A stretch of 64,000 nucleotides of DNA from Thermomonas sp. (GTDB lineage: Bacteria > Pseudomonadota > Gammaproteobacteria > Xanthomonadales > Xanthomonadaceae), in the NCBI RefSeq assembly GCF_019104945.1, contig NZ_JAHRWW010000024.1:1-64000 (forward strand), given 5' to 3'. The notes under the pieces were generated by a model. It was given only the letters and a program-made list of their open reading frames with translations. It made no database searches and was not told where the DNA came from. Shown one piece after another: positions 45,904 through 54,249 of this stretch. Both the position numbers and the translations under genes were made by a program. Within the stretch, counting starts at the first letter, position 1. Every line of letters begins with the position of its first letter.

Positions 45904-46679
45904 GGGGTGCTCCTTGCACAGCGAAAGCCCATATTGGCAGTGGCGTCGTGGGCTTCTAGCGATGACAGCATCGCCACGCGCATCATCACCGCGTAGTTTT
46001 CGCGGTCGTCCATGGAGAGTGCCCCTGCGCCACAGAATTTGGCTTTATTGGGGTCGCCTTGATTGCGGTTATCGCTGTCCATCATCAACGCATTGGCGTC
46101 TTCGGCCCACTCCCACACCAAGCCGTGCAAGTCGCGCAGGCCATAGGCGTTTGCGGGCTGCAGGCCAACGCGTGGCAGGTTGGATTTCGACGATTTGGAA
46201 TACCACGCCAAAATGCGTTCCCGCCACGCGGGGTCTTGGCGCGCATCGCGGCGGGTTTCATCGGCCGCGGCGGCGTATTCCCACTCATTCCAAGTAGGCA
46301 GACGTGCGCCCTGTGATTCGCAGTAGGCGCTGGCGGCAAACCAGCTCACCCACACAACGGGGCGGTCAGGGAGGGCTTTGGGGCCTAGCGATACAGGGCC
46401 TGCCCAGTCGTTTAAGTAGCGCGATTCGGTAAAGACACCTGGCGCTTTGCCTTTTTGCCACTTTGGGTTCTTTTTGACGAATTCAAGGAACTGCGCGTTC
46501 GTCACCGGGGTGCGCATCATTGCAAATGGCTTGATGCGTACCCCGGTTTTGACGTCTTCAAAACGCAGAACCGATTTGAACGTGCCGCCCGGTAGGCTTG
46601 CATATTGCGCTGCCGTGCTGCCGGCGGTGAGGCCGACAGCAGGGAGGACGATGAGCAGAGCAAACAGGGCGCGGCGCAT
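45900..46679 (-). CDS. nirV: Formylglycine-generating-enzyme-like protein NirV
   Basis: 259 residues with a signal peptide (LFALLIVLPAVGLTAGSTAA). The FGE-sulfatase (SUMF1) fold is shown by FAMMRTPVTNAQFLEFVKKN, PVVWVSWFAASAYCESQGAR then LPTWNEWEYAA, and the end NMGFRCA. This is the NirV type that accompanies nirK in many denitrifiers. Its function is not established. It follows nirK after a 3-base gap. The catalytic Cys pair of true formylglycine enzymes was not identified. Confidence 0.85.
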   Translation of the reverse strand: MRRALFALLIVLPAVGLTAGSTAAQYASLPGGTFKSVLRFEDVKTGVRIKPFAMMRTPVTNAQFLEFVKKNPKWQKGKAPGVFTESRYLNDWAGPVSLGPKALPDRPVVWVSWFAASAYCESQGARLPTWNEWEYAAAADETRRDARQDPAWRERILAWYSKSSKSNLPRVGLQPANAYGLRDLHGLVWEWAEDANALMMDSDNRNQGDPNKAKFCGAGALSMDDRENYAVMMRVAMLSSLEAHDATANMGFRCARSTP

Positions 46680-46682
46680 GGC

Positions 46683-48209
46683 TTAGTGCCCGTCCGAGGC
46701 GTTTGCCGGCTTGGTGGCGCGCGCCTTGGCCGCCTGCTCCTTGGAGACTTGGCCACCTGGGTTGCCCCAGCTATTCAGCACATAGGTGGAGATGTTAGCC
46801 ACTTCGTCGTCGGTCAGCTGGCTCATCGGCGGCATGTTGGAGTTGTAGTCCTTGCCGTTCACCTTCACCGGGCCTACGAGGCCGTGCAGGATGATTTCCG
46901 GCACGCGGCCCGGATTGGCCTTGATGTAGTCCGAGCCAGCCAGCGGCGGGAACACGCCTTCCATACCCTTGCCGTCCGGCTGGTGGCAGGTGGAGCAGGT
47001 GCCGGAGAACAGTACCTTACCGGCGGCGATCTGCTCTTCCTTGGTCAGCTTGCCCGAGGCGGCAGCGGCAGCAGCAGCGGCCACAGGGGTACGGTCGGTA
47101 CCAGCGGCCTGGTCACCCAGATACACCGTATCCACTTCCTTGCCAGAGTAAATCGCTTTGTTTTCCTTGCCTTCGGCTTGCAGGATGGCAAGGGCGCCCT
47201 TGTTGAACGCGCGGAAGATGCTGTGATCCACCAGCACGTAGCTGCCCGGCACTTCCATATGGAAGTCCATCATCGCTGCGCCGCCCGACGGGATTAGCGT
47301 GGTCTGCACGTTTTCTTGGAAGCGGGTACCGCCTTCGTACCAAACCTTATCGAAGATTTCGCCGATCACGTGGAAGCTGGAGACGAGGTTCGGGCCGCCG
47401 TTGCCGACGTACAAGCGCACCTTCTCGCCGGTCTTGACCTTCAGCGCCTTATCGCCGGTCATCGAGCCTTCCATGCCGTTAAACAGCACGTAGGTGGGGT
47501 TTTCGTCGATGGCCTTTTCCATGTCAAAGCCCTGATGGCCTTTTTCACGGTATTTACCGGTGGTGTAGAAGTCGCCCTGCATCACGTAGAACTCTTTATC
47601 CACCTTCGGCAGGCCTTCCGGCGGCTCAACCAAGATCAGGCCGTACATGCCGTTGGCGATGTGCATACCCACCGGCGCGGTGGCGCAGTGGTACACGAAG
47701 ATACCGGCGTTCAGTGCCTTGAAGGTGAAGCGGCTGACGTGGCCAGGCGCGGTGAAGCTGGACGCTGCGCCGCCACCGGGGCCGGTGACGCTGTGCAGGT
47801 CGATGTTATGCGGCATTTTGCTGTCGGGCATATTGCGCAGGTGGAATTCCACCGTGTCGCCCTGACGCACGCGGATAAAGTTGCCCGGTACGGTGCCACC
47901 GAAGGTCCAGAAGGTGTAGCTCACGCCTTCGGAGATTTCCATGTCTTTTTCGATCACGTCGAGCGTGACGATGACCTTGGCCGGAGTGCTGCGGCCGGTC
48001 GGCGGCGGCACATTTGGCGGCGAGGTCAAAATAGCCTCAATGGGCTCACCAACGGGTGGGCCGAAGTCGCCCTTGGCGGAGCCGCCGGTTTCTTCGTGAG
48101 GGACAGCTCCGCTCGGCGCCGGGTTCGGCTGTTCGATGCGGCAGGCGGACAGACCAAGCGTGGCCATAACGGCCAGGGCAAGGGTGGCGTACCGGACTGC
48201 AGATTTCAT
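46683..48209 (-). CDS. nirK: Copper nitrite reductase with tethered cytochrome c domain
   Basis: 508 residues. It has a lipoprotein-like signal ([14 protein letters not shown]) and two cupredoxin domains. Type 1 and type 2 copper ligands lie in [33 protein letters not shown] and [15 protein letters not shown] linker rich in Ala (about 375-390) leads to a cytochrome c domain with CSTCH at 405-409 and the axial Met in SNMPPMSQL. Three-domain NirK of this kind is known from Ralstonia pickettii. It reduces nitrite to NO in the periplasm. nirV and sco follow, and an FNR box lies 78 bases upstream. Confidence 0.95.
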   Translation of the reverse strand: MKSAVRYATLALAVMATLGLSACRIEQPNPAPSGAVPHEETGGSAKGDFGPPVGEPIEAILTSPPNVPPPTGRSTPAKVIVTLDVIEKDMEISEGVSYTFWTFGGTVPGNFIRVRQGDTVEFHLRNMPDSKMPHNIDLHSVTGPGGGAASSFTAPGHVSRFTFKALNAGIFVYHCATAPVGMHIANGMYGLILVEPPEGLPKVDKEFYVMQGDFYTTGKYREKGHQGFDMEKAIDENPTYVLFNGMEGSMTGDKALKVKTGEKVRLYVGNGGPNLVSSFHVIGEIFDKVWYEGGTRFQENVQTTLIPSGGAAMMDFHMEVPGSYVLVDHSIFRAFNKGALAILQAEGKENKAIYSGKEVDTVYLGDQAAGTDRTPVAAAAAAAASGKLTKEEQIAAGKVLFSGTCSTCHQPDGKGMEGVFPPLAGSDYIKANPGRVPEIILHGLVGPVKVNGKDYNSNMPPMSQLTDDEVANISTYVLNSWGNPGGQVSKEQAAKARATKPANASDGH

Positions 48210-48286
48210 CGTGGGGGTACCTTTTTAGGTTGGAATTTAAATTGTGAATGCGGGGGCAAGGATCGTGATCTAAGTGGGTGAAAACT

Positions 48287-48300
48287 TTGATTCAGATCAA
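48287..48300. promoter_or_regulatory. FNR/DNR site upstream of nirK
   Basis: TTGAT-TCAG-ATCAA, a perfect match to the FNR consensus and a site type also read by DNR/NnrR regulators. It is 78 bases before the nirK ATG. Confidence 0.85.
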
Positions 48301-48336
48301 AATACGTAGGAAACCAATCGGTTAGGACAGCACTGC

Positions 48337-48350
48337 TTGACTTGCATCAA
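48337..48350. promoter_or_regulatory. Second FNR/DNR site in the nirK/DUF2249 divergent region
   Basis: TTGAC-TTGC-ATCAA, one mismatch from consensus. It is 36 bases beyond the first site and 138 bases before the DUF2249 ATG, so it probably drives the plus-strand genes. Confidence 0.7.
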
Positions 48351-48488
48351 TAGGGCGAAGGTTTCAGGGGTGGAACGAGCCCCTATTGTGGCCCAAGGTT
48401 GGCAAATGTTCAGCTAATTTGAGCCGTGGTTCTTGATTGTTTTCACACTCTGCGCGAACTGCGTACAAGAACGAACGATAATCTTGGG

Positions 48489-48734
48489 ATGAATGAGATC
48501 GAAAACGAACCGTTGTGCGAAACGCTAGACGTGCGTCATCTACCTGCGCCAGAGCCCATGCAACGCGCATTGCAGGCGGCCGATGCGCTGCAGCCGGGGC
48601 AGCGCGTGTTGGTATTGACGCCATTCGTACCGCAGCCGCTATTCCCATTGCTGCAAGCACGCGGCTTGCGTTGGCAGACCGAAGTCTGCGCCGATGGCAG
48701 TGCGCGCGTGTTGTTGATAGGCCCGCCCGCGTGA
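48489..48734 (+). CDS. DUF2249 domain protein
   Basis: 81 residues beginning MNEIENEPLCETLDVRHLPA. The DUF2249 pattern is seen in LDVRHLPAPEPM and GQRVLVLTPFVPQPLFPLL. Small proteins of this family, related to SirA/TusA folds, are frequent in denitrification gene clusters but lack a defined biochemical role. It is divergent from nirK and 10 bases upstream of a polytopic membrane protein gene, so the two are probably co-transcribed. Confidence 0.82.
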   Translation: MNEIENEPLCETLDVRHLPAPEPMQRALQAADALQPGQRVLVLTPFVPQPLFPLLQARGLRWQTEVCADGSARVLLIGPPA

Positions 48735-48744
48735 AGGTTGCAGC

Positions 48745-49995
48745 GTGACGAAACTCGCGATGCAGCAAGCCCCGGTAGCGTGGGCGCCACGGGTGTTCTT
48801 GTTGAGCGCCTCGGTGTGGGGCGTGCTGGCGGGTACTTTGGTCGCTGTTGATGGCGCTGCGCTGTTGGTATCGCGCTGGAGCGGTAACACCTTGGCGTTG
48901 GTGCATATGATGACGCTTGGCGTTTTAGCAAATGCCATGCTGGGGAGCTTGCTGCAATTTTTGCCTGTGGCGGCGGGAATGCCGGTGCGCGGCGGCCGCG
49001 TTGGCGCATTGGCCCTGTATGCGCTCTTGAATGTCGGGGCCGCTTGTTTGGTGGTGGCGCTGCGCTGGCCTGCGCTGCTGCCCCCGATATGGGGTGGTGG
49101 GCTACTGCTTGCCGCCTTTTTGCTGCTCTGTTTTTTGGTAATACCCGGGGTGCGGTGTGACTCAGGGCAGTGGTTTTTACGGCAAGGGCTGCTCTTTGCG
49201 GTGTTGGCCAGTCTTTTCACGGCGCTGCTTGGTGTAATGCTGACGTTACGTTTGCTCGGGGCTAGCGGCGGCCCGTCACTTGTTGCACTAACCGATGTAC
49301 ACGCGAGCTGGGGGCTGTTGGGGTGGGTGTTGGGGCTGCTCGCGGCTGTGTCGCGTGTGGTAGGGCCGATGTTTCAAGGCGTTGCGCCTGCCTCGCAGCG
49401 CGGTCAAGGCATCTGGCAGGGGCTGTTGTATGGCGCGTTGCTGTCGGCGTTGTTTTTGTTGGAGAGTCGTTATCTCAATACCGCGCTACGTTTTATGGTG
49501 GGTGGCATTGGCCTGTATTTCGCGGTGGGTGGGCTATGGCGGCAGCTGCGTGCGCCACGTCTGCGCAAAGCGCCGCTCACCTATTTTTGGATGGCGGGGC
49601 AGGCAAGCCTAGCCGCTGCGTGCTGTGTGCTGCTTGTGGAGGAGGGCACGGCACTATGGGTTGGTGTTTTAGCACTGATGATTGGGCTTCCGCTGCTGAT
49701 CACGGGGATGCAGCTGGAGATCATCGCGTTTTTGGGCTGGATCGAGCTACAGCGGCGCTGCGGGCGCGGCGTGCATTTGCCCGGTGTGCAGCTCTTGGTG
49801 CCGCAGCGCGATAAGGCCCTTGCGCTGGCGCTACACCTGCTTGCAGCATTACTTTTGTTGATGGCCTTAAGTGGTTTTGTTTCCGCACACGCGGCGGGCG
49901 TGGGGCTGGTGCTGGCGTATCTGGTAACGCTGGCTGTTCTGTGCGGCCCTAGCTGGCGCGCGCGGCAGTTTGTGCAGCAGCGCCAAGGGGTATGA
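48745..49995 (+). CDS. Polytopic membrane protein in the denitrification cluster (NnrS / oxidase-like)
   Basis: 416 residues with about 11-12 membrane helices and very short loops. Conserved-looking His residues are in LALVHMMTLGVLANAMLGSL and in ALTDVHASWGLLGWVLGLLA. These resemble heme-ligand segments of oxidase subunit I or NnrS-type proteins. I do not recognise a named family with certainty. It follows DUF2249 directly and faces nirK, with FNR sites upstream, so a role in NO or nitrite metabolism is inferred. The GTG at 48745 has GAAGG 7 bases upstream. Confidence 0.68.
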   Translation: MTKLAMQQAPVAWAPRVFLLSASVWGVLAGTLVAVDGAALLVSRWSGNTLALVHMMTLGVLANAMLGSLLQFLPVAAGMPVRGGRVGALALYALLNVGAACLVVALRWPALLPPIWGGGLLLAAFLLLCFLVIPGVRCDSGQWFLRQGLLFAVLASLFTALLGVMLTLRLLGASGGPSLVALTDVHASWGLLGWVLGLLAAVSRVVGPMFQGVAPASQRGQGIWQGLLYGALLSALFLLESRYLNTALRFMVGGIGLYFAVGGLWRQLRAPRLRKAPLTYFWMAGQASLAAACCVLLVEEGTALWVGVLALMIGLPLLITGMQLEIIAFLGWIELQRRCGRGVHLPGVQLLVPQRDKALALALHLLAALLLLMALSGFVSAHAAGVGLVLAYLVTLAVLCGPSWRARQFVQQRQGV

Positions 49996-50002
49996 ACAAG
50001 CG

Positions 50003-50016
50003 CTGATCTGGATCAA
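50003..50016. promoter_or_regulatory. Near-consensus FNR site upstream of nadA
   Basis: CTGAT-CTGG-ATCAA differs from consensus at the first base. A -10-like TATAGT starts 3 bases downstream, which would place the site over the -35 region and suit repression better than activation. It is 81 bases before the nadA ATG. Confidence 0.45.
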
Positions 50017-50096
50017 GGTATAGTACGCAGCCTCGGGCGCATGATCGCCCCCATATTTTTGTTTTAACTTGTTTTTGTTCACCAACGTCGAGACAC

Positions 50097-51125
50097 ATGA
50101 ACGCTTCTCTTGCACCTGCTTGGCAACCTGAATTTGAAACCCAATATGCGGAACTCAGCCAAACGCTGGAGCGTTTGATTCCGTGCATGGAAGTGCCGCT
50201 GCATCTGCCGTGGATCGATGCGATCAACAAGCTCAAGAAAGAGCGCGGTGCGGTGGTTATGGCGCATAACTATCAGTCGCCAGAAATCTTCTATGGCGTG
50301 GCCGATATCACCGGTGACTCGCTGGCGCTGGCGCAGATGGCGGCCAAGTGCGATGCCGAAATCGTCATCATGTGCGGCGTGCATTTCATGGCGGAAAGTG
50401 TGAAGGTGCTGGCACCGAATAAAACCGTGTTGATTCCGGATATGGAAGCAGGCTGCTCGCTGGCCTCGTCCATTACCGCTGAAGATGTGCGCGCACTGAA
50501 GGCCAAGCACCCCGGTGTGCCGGTGGTGACCTACGTCAATACTTCGGCCGCGGTGAAAGCAGAATCGGATTCGTGCTGCACTTCGGCCAATGCGGTGCAG
50601 GTCACCGAGGCGATGGCGAAAGAATTTGGCACCAATAAAGTGATCTTCATTCCCGACCGTTACCTTGGCTCGTGGGTGGCCAAGCAAACCGATATCGAAT
50701 TAGTGCTGTGGGACGGTTGCTGCGAAGTGCATGAGCGCTTTACCGGAATGGAAGCCAAACATACCCGCGAGCAGTTCAAAGCCAAGATCGTGGCGCACCC
50801 CGAGTGTCCGCCAGAAGTGCTGGCGGAAGCCGACTTCGTGGGCTCTACCAGTGCTATGGGTAAATGGCTGGCGAAGGAAAAGCCCGAGCGTGTGGCGATG
50901 ATTACCGAGTGCTCGATGGCCGATAATCTGCGCAATGATTTTCCGCAAATTGAATTCATCAAGCCCTGCAACCTGTGCCCGCATATGAAGCGGATCACGC
51001 TGCCGAAGATTTATGAAGTCTTGCTCAATATGAGCAATCAAATTCATGTTTCCGAACAAGATGTGATTGGCGCACGGCGTTCGCTCGATCGCATGTTGGC
51101 GGTTGGTCGCGGCGATAAAGTGTGA
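50097..51125 (+). CDS. nadA: Quinolinate synthase
   Basis: 342 residues. The protein carries the triplicated NadA fold and cluster cysteines in EIVIMCGVHFMAESVKVL, the mid-protein DSCCTSANAVQVTEA, and CNLCPHMKRITLPKIYEVLL. It condenses iminoaspartate with dihydroxyacetone phosphate to quinolinate, using an oxygen-sensitive 4Fe-4S cluster. The stop overlaps the nadB GTG (GTGA), so the two enzymes of the pathway are made together. Confidence 0.96.
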   Translation: MNASLAPAWQPEFETQYAELSQTLERLIPCMEVPLHLPWIDAINKLKKERGAVVMAHNYQSPEIFYGVADITGDSLALAQMAAKCDAEIVIMCGVHFMAESVKVLAPNKTVLIPDMEAGCSLASSITAEDVRALKAKHPGVPVVTYVNTSAAVKAESDSCCTSANAVQVTEAMAKEFGTNKVIFIPDRYLGSWVAKQTDIELVLWDGCCEVHERFTGMEAKHTREQFKAKIVAHPECPPEVLAEADFVGSTSAMGKWLAKEKPERVAMITECSMADNLRNDFPQIEFIKPCNLCPHMKRITLPKIYEVLLNMSNQIHVSEQDVIGARRSLDRMLAVGRGDKV

Positions 51126-52573
51126 GCACGTCTTCGCCCATCATTATCGTGGGCGGCGGAATTGCGGGGCTGGCCACGGCCCTTGCTGCCGCGCCTGCGC
51201 CGGTGTTACTGCTCACGCGTGCACCGGGGGCGAAAGGTGCTGCCAGCGCGATGGCGCAGGGCGGCATTGCGGCTGCGCTTGATACAGGCGATACGCCGCA
51301 GGCGCACGCGCACGACACAGTAGTGGCGGGTAGCCAGCACAACGACCCGGCGGTTGTGGATCTGCTCACGCAAAGTGCTGCGGATGCGGTGCACTGGCTG
51401 CAAAGCATTGGCGTGGCGTTTGATAGCAACCCCGATGGCCGCCTGCAGTTTGGGCGTGAAGGCGGCCACGACCGCCCACGCATCGTGCACGCAGGCGGTG
51501 ATGCCACGGGCGCGAAGGTGATGGAAGCCTTGGTGGCTAAAGCGCGTGCATCCTCGCATATCACGCGCCGTGCAGGTGTTGAGGTGGATGGCGTACTGCT
51601 GCGTGATGGCCGCGTGTGCGGCATCGCCATGATCAATGCCGATGGACAGCGTGAAGAAATTGCAGGGCGCGCCGTTGTGCTTGCCACCGGCGGCATTGGC
51701 GGATTATTTGCACAAACCAGTAATCCACCCGATGCTGATGGCAGCGGTCTAGCGATTGCATTGGCCGCAGGCGCGGCGCTGCGCGATGTGGAATTTGTGC
51801 AGTTCCACCCCACTGCGCTGGCGCTGCCAGGCTTGCACAGCCTTCCGCTAATTACCGAAGCACTGCGCGGCGCGGGTGCAACCCTGCGTGATAGCAAGGG
51901 GCGTTCACTGATGCAGGGCGTGCACCCGCTAGGCGACCTCGCACCACGCGATATCGTGGCGCGGCAGGTATGGAAGGCCAATCAAGCAGGCGGCGCGGTG
52001 CTGGATGCGCATACCGTCGGCGCTGCGTTTTTGCATAAATTCCCCACCGTGTTTCAAGCCTGCATGGATCACGGAATTGACCCGCGCGTGCAGCCGATTC
52101 CAGTCACACCTGCGGCGCATTTCCACATGGGCGGGGTGGCGGTGGATGCAGATAGCCGCACCTCGGTGGAGGGCCTGTACGCCGTGGGTGAAGTGGCCTG
52201 CAATGGCGTGCACGGTGCCAACCGATTGGCCAGCAATTCATTGCTGGAAGGCGTGGTGTTTGGGCGGCGCTTAGGCGCGCAGCTTCAACAACTGTCTAAC
52301 CCGGCTGAAACCGATGCAACAACGAGTGCACAGCGGCATCGCGAGAGCTTGTCTGCAGTAGAATTAGAGGCGCTGCGTGGTTTGATGATGCAGTTTATGG
52401 GCCCGCTGCGAACCCGTGCAGGGTTGGCAGAAGGGCTGCAAGAGTGCGCCGCGTTTGCAGAAGCAGGCTGGCAGGGTGAGTTGGCGCAAGAATTATTGCG
52501 CGCTGCACAGCGCCGCACGGTAAGCCTTGGTGCGCATTTTTTGGCGGACCAATCGGAACAATTAATTTCATAA
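51122..52573 (+). CDS. nadB: L-aspartate oxidase
   Basis: 483 residues with the FAD dinucleotide fold IIIVGGGIAGLATALAAA at the start and MAQGGIAAALD soon after. Active-site segments typical of the succinate dehydrogenase/NadB family are FHPTALALPG and HFHMGGVAVDADSRTSVEGL, then YAVGEVACNGVHGANRLASN. It oxidises aspartate to iminoaspartate and can use fumarate instead of O2, so it works anaerobically. It is coupled to nadA. Confidence 0.95.
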   Translation: MSTSSPIIIVGGGIAGLATALAAAPAPVLLLTRAPGAKGAASAMAQGGIAAALDTGDTPQAHAHDTVVAGSQHNDPAVVDLLTQSAADAVHWLQSIGVAFDSNPDGRLQFGREGGHDRPRIVHAGGDATGAKVMEALVAKARASSHITRRAGVEVDGVLLRDGRVCGIAMINADGQREEIAGRAVVLATGGIGGLFAQTSNPPDADGSGLAIALAAGAALRDVEFVQFHPTALALPGLHSLPLITEALRGAGATLRDSKGRSLMQGVHPLGDLAPRDIVARQVWKANQAGGAVLDAHTVGAAFLHKFPTVFQACMDHGIDPRVQPIPVTPAAHFHMGGVAVDADSRTSVEGLYAVGEVACNGVHGANRLASNSLLEGVVFGRRLGAQLQQLSNPAETDATTSAQRHRESLSAVELEALRGLMMQFMGPLRTRAGLAEGLQECAAFAEAGWQGELAQELLRAAQRRTVSLGAHFLADQSEQLIS

Positions 52574-52592
52574 CGTGTTTTGGAGAACTGCA

Positions 52593-53093
52593 ATGGCGAC
52601 AAATCTGCTTGCCCCCTTGTTGATCCTTTCGGCTTCACTGATGGCCACGCCAGTGTTGGCGCAATCCGCAGACCACGCTGCGCATGCCCAACACGCGCAG
52701 CATGCCGATCACGCGGCGCATAGACAGGCGGCGGAAACCAAAGCCCCCGCGCAGCGCTGGGCCACCGATGCACCGCTGCGTGAAGGTATGCGCGATATTC
52801 GCGAAGCCACTGAGCTATTGAATCATTACGAAATGGGGCACCTCGACGCTACACAGCGCGATAACGCGGTGGAACAGATCGATGCCGCGATTAAAAACAT
52901 GGTGGCGAATTGCAAGCTCAAGCCCGACGCCGATGCAGCGCTGCATGGGCTGCTTGGAAAATTCATGGCCGGTGCCGATGCGGCGCGCAAAGGCAAATTT
53001 ACCAGGGCCGAGCTGACACCCATGCAGCAGGCACTGGCACGTTATCCGCAGCTGTTTGACGACGCCACTTGGAATGATGACGACGCGGAGTAA
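52593..53093 (+). CDS. His-rich exported protein (DnrO-like)
   Basis: 166 residues with a signal peptide (LLAPLLILSASLMATPVLAQ). A His/Ala-rich stretch follows (SADHAAHAQHAQHADHAAHR), then a helical domain (REGMRDIREATELLNHYEMG, then EQIDAAIKNMVANCKLKPDA). A similar protein is annotated as DnrO in denitrification clusters of Xanthomonadaceae; that name is from memory and unverified. The His-rich part suggests periplasmic copper or other metal binding. TGGAG precedes the ATG. It follows nadB by 19 bases. Confidence 0.7.
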   Translation: MATNLLAPLLILSASLMATPVLAQSADHAAHAQHAQHADHAAHRQAAETKAPAQRWATDAPLREGMRDIREATELLNHYEMGHLDATQRDNAVEQIDAAIKNMVANCKLKPDADAALHGLLGKFMAGADAARKGKFTRAELTPMQQALARYPQLFDDATWNDDDAE

Positions 53094-53126
53094 TCTCCGC
53101 GCTGTGAATTGGGGATGCCCGCGTGA

Positions 53127-54203
53127 TTAACCGGGCATCCACTCGCCGGTAACAAGCGTAGTGGCTAAGTGCTCTTGCCACGGCGCAATATCCACGCCGT
53201 GTGCCTGCCGCCAGTCGGCGTTGAATAGCGTCTGCATATAGCGCTTGCCGCGATCACAGAGCAGGGTGACGATGCTGCCCTGCTGGCCGTTTTGGCGCAT
53301 GTGTGCGGCCAGCTGCAAGCAGCCGATAAAGTTCACCCCCGACGAGCCGCCGTAGCGTGTGCCAAGGTGATCTTCCAACACCAGCGTAGCGGCGATTGCA
53401 GCCGCGTCGTCCACTTCGCTCACAGCGTCCACGACATCGAATAAAAACCCCGGTTCCACTTTGGGGCGGCCGATGCCTTCAATAAGCGTAGGCTGGCTGG
53501 CCGTGGCGCTGCGGTCACGCGTGCGCCAACCGTGCACATAACTGCTTCCGGTGGGCTCGGCCACGCAGAGCTGGGTTTCTAGCCGCCGATAGCGCAGATA
53601 GCGGCCGATGGTGGCTGAAGTGCCGCCGGTGCCTGCGCCGCAGACGATCCACGTGGGGATGGGCTGAGGTTCGCGGCGTAACTGACCGATGATGGATTCG
53701 GCGATGTTGTTATTGCCGCGCCAATCGGTAGCGCGTTCGGCAAGACCAAATTGGTCGAGGTGGCAGGCTCCGTTCGTAGCGTGCTGCGCAGCGCGTGCGT
53801 GGACTTGGCGAGGGTCTTCTACGAGGTCACACTGCCCACCGAGTGCTTGTACGGCGTGGATTTTCTCCGGCGCGGTGCAGGCAGGCATCACTGCGATAAA
53901 CGGTAGGCCTAGCAGGCGTGCGAACCATGCTTCTGAAATCGCTGTACTGCCGGAAGAGGCGTCCACCACGGTCTGCCCCGGTGTGAGCTTGCCATTGCAC
54001 AGCGCATACAAATACAGCGAACGTGCTAAGCGGTGCTTTAGGCTGCCAGTGGGGTGGCTGGACTCATCTTTGAAATAAAACGCGATGCCCGGAAAGCCCG
54101 GAAAATCCAAGCGGAACAGGTGTGTATCAGCCGAGCGCGTGGCCTCCTGTTCCAGCAAGGCCAGCGCGTTATGAACCCAAAGTCGATTTGATGATGCGGT
54201 CAT
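53127..54203 (-). CDS. PLP-dependent cysteine synthase family protein (desulfhydrase-like)
   Basis: 358 residues, fold-type II PLP enzyme. The PLP lysine is in SSHPTGSLKHRLARSLYLYA. The substrate loop is DASSGSTAISEAWFARLLG, and the phosphate-binding loop VCGAGTGGTSATIGRYLRYR. The sequence fits the subgroup that includes Cds1-type cysteine desulfhydrases more than CysK or CysM. The reaction is not certain. It lies beside a PLP decarboxylase gene inside the denitrification island, on the same strand. Confidence 0.8.
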   Translation of the reverse strand: MTASSNRLWVHNALALLEQEATRSADTHLFRLDFPGFPGIAFYFKDESSHPTGSLKHRLARSLYLYALCNGKLTPGQTVVDASSGSTAISEAWFARLLGLPFIAVMPACTAPEKIHAVQALGGQCDLVEDPRQVHARAAQHATNGACHLDQFGLAERATDWRGNNNIAESIIGQLRREPQPIPTWIVCGAGTGGTSATIGRYLRYRRLETQLCVAEPTGSSYVHGWRTRDRSATASQPTLIEGIGRPKVEPGFLFDVVDAVSEVDDAAAIAATLVLEDHLGTRYGGSSGVNFIGCLQLAAHMRQNGQQGSIVTLLCDRGKRYMQTLFNADWRQAHGVDIAPWQEHLATTLVTGEWMPG

Positions 54204-54249
54204 GGCGAACGGTTATTTGTAAATTCCCTTCCCATGATACGCATTTGTT

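Noticed and set aside
47316..48281. 321-codon plus-strand frame over nirK
   Set aside because: Antisense to nirK, whose copper and heme motifs are intact.
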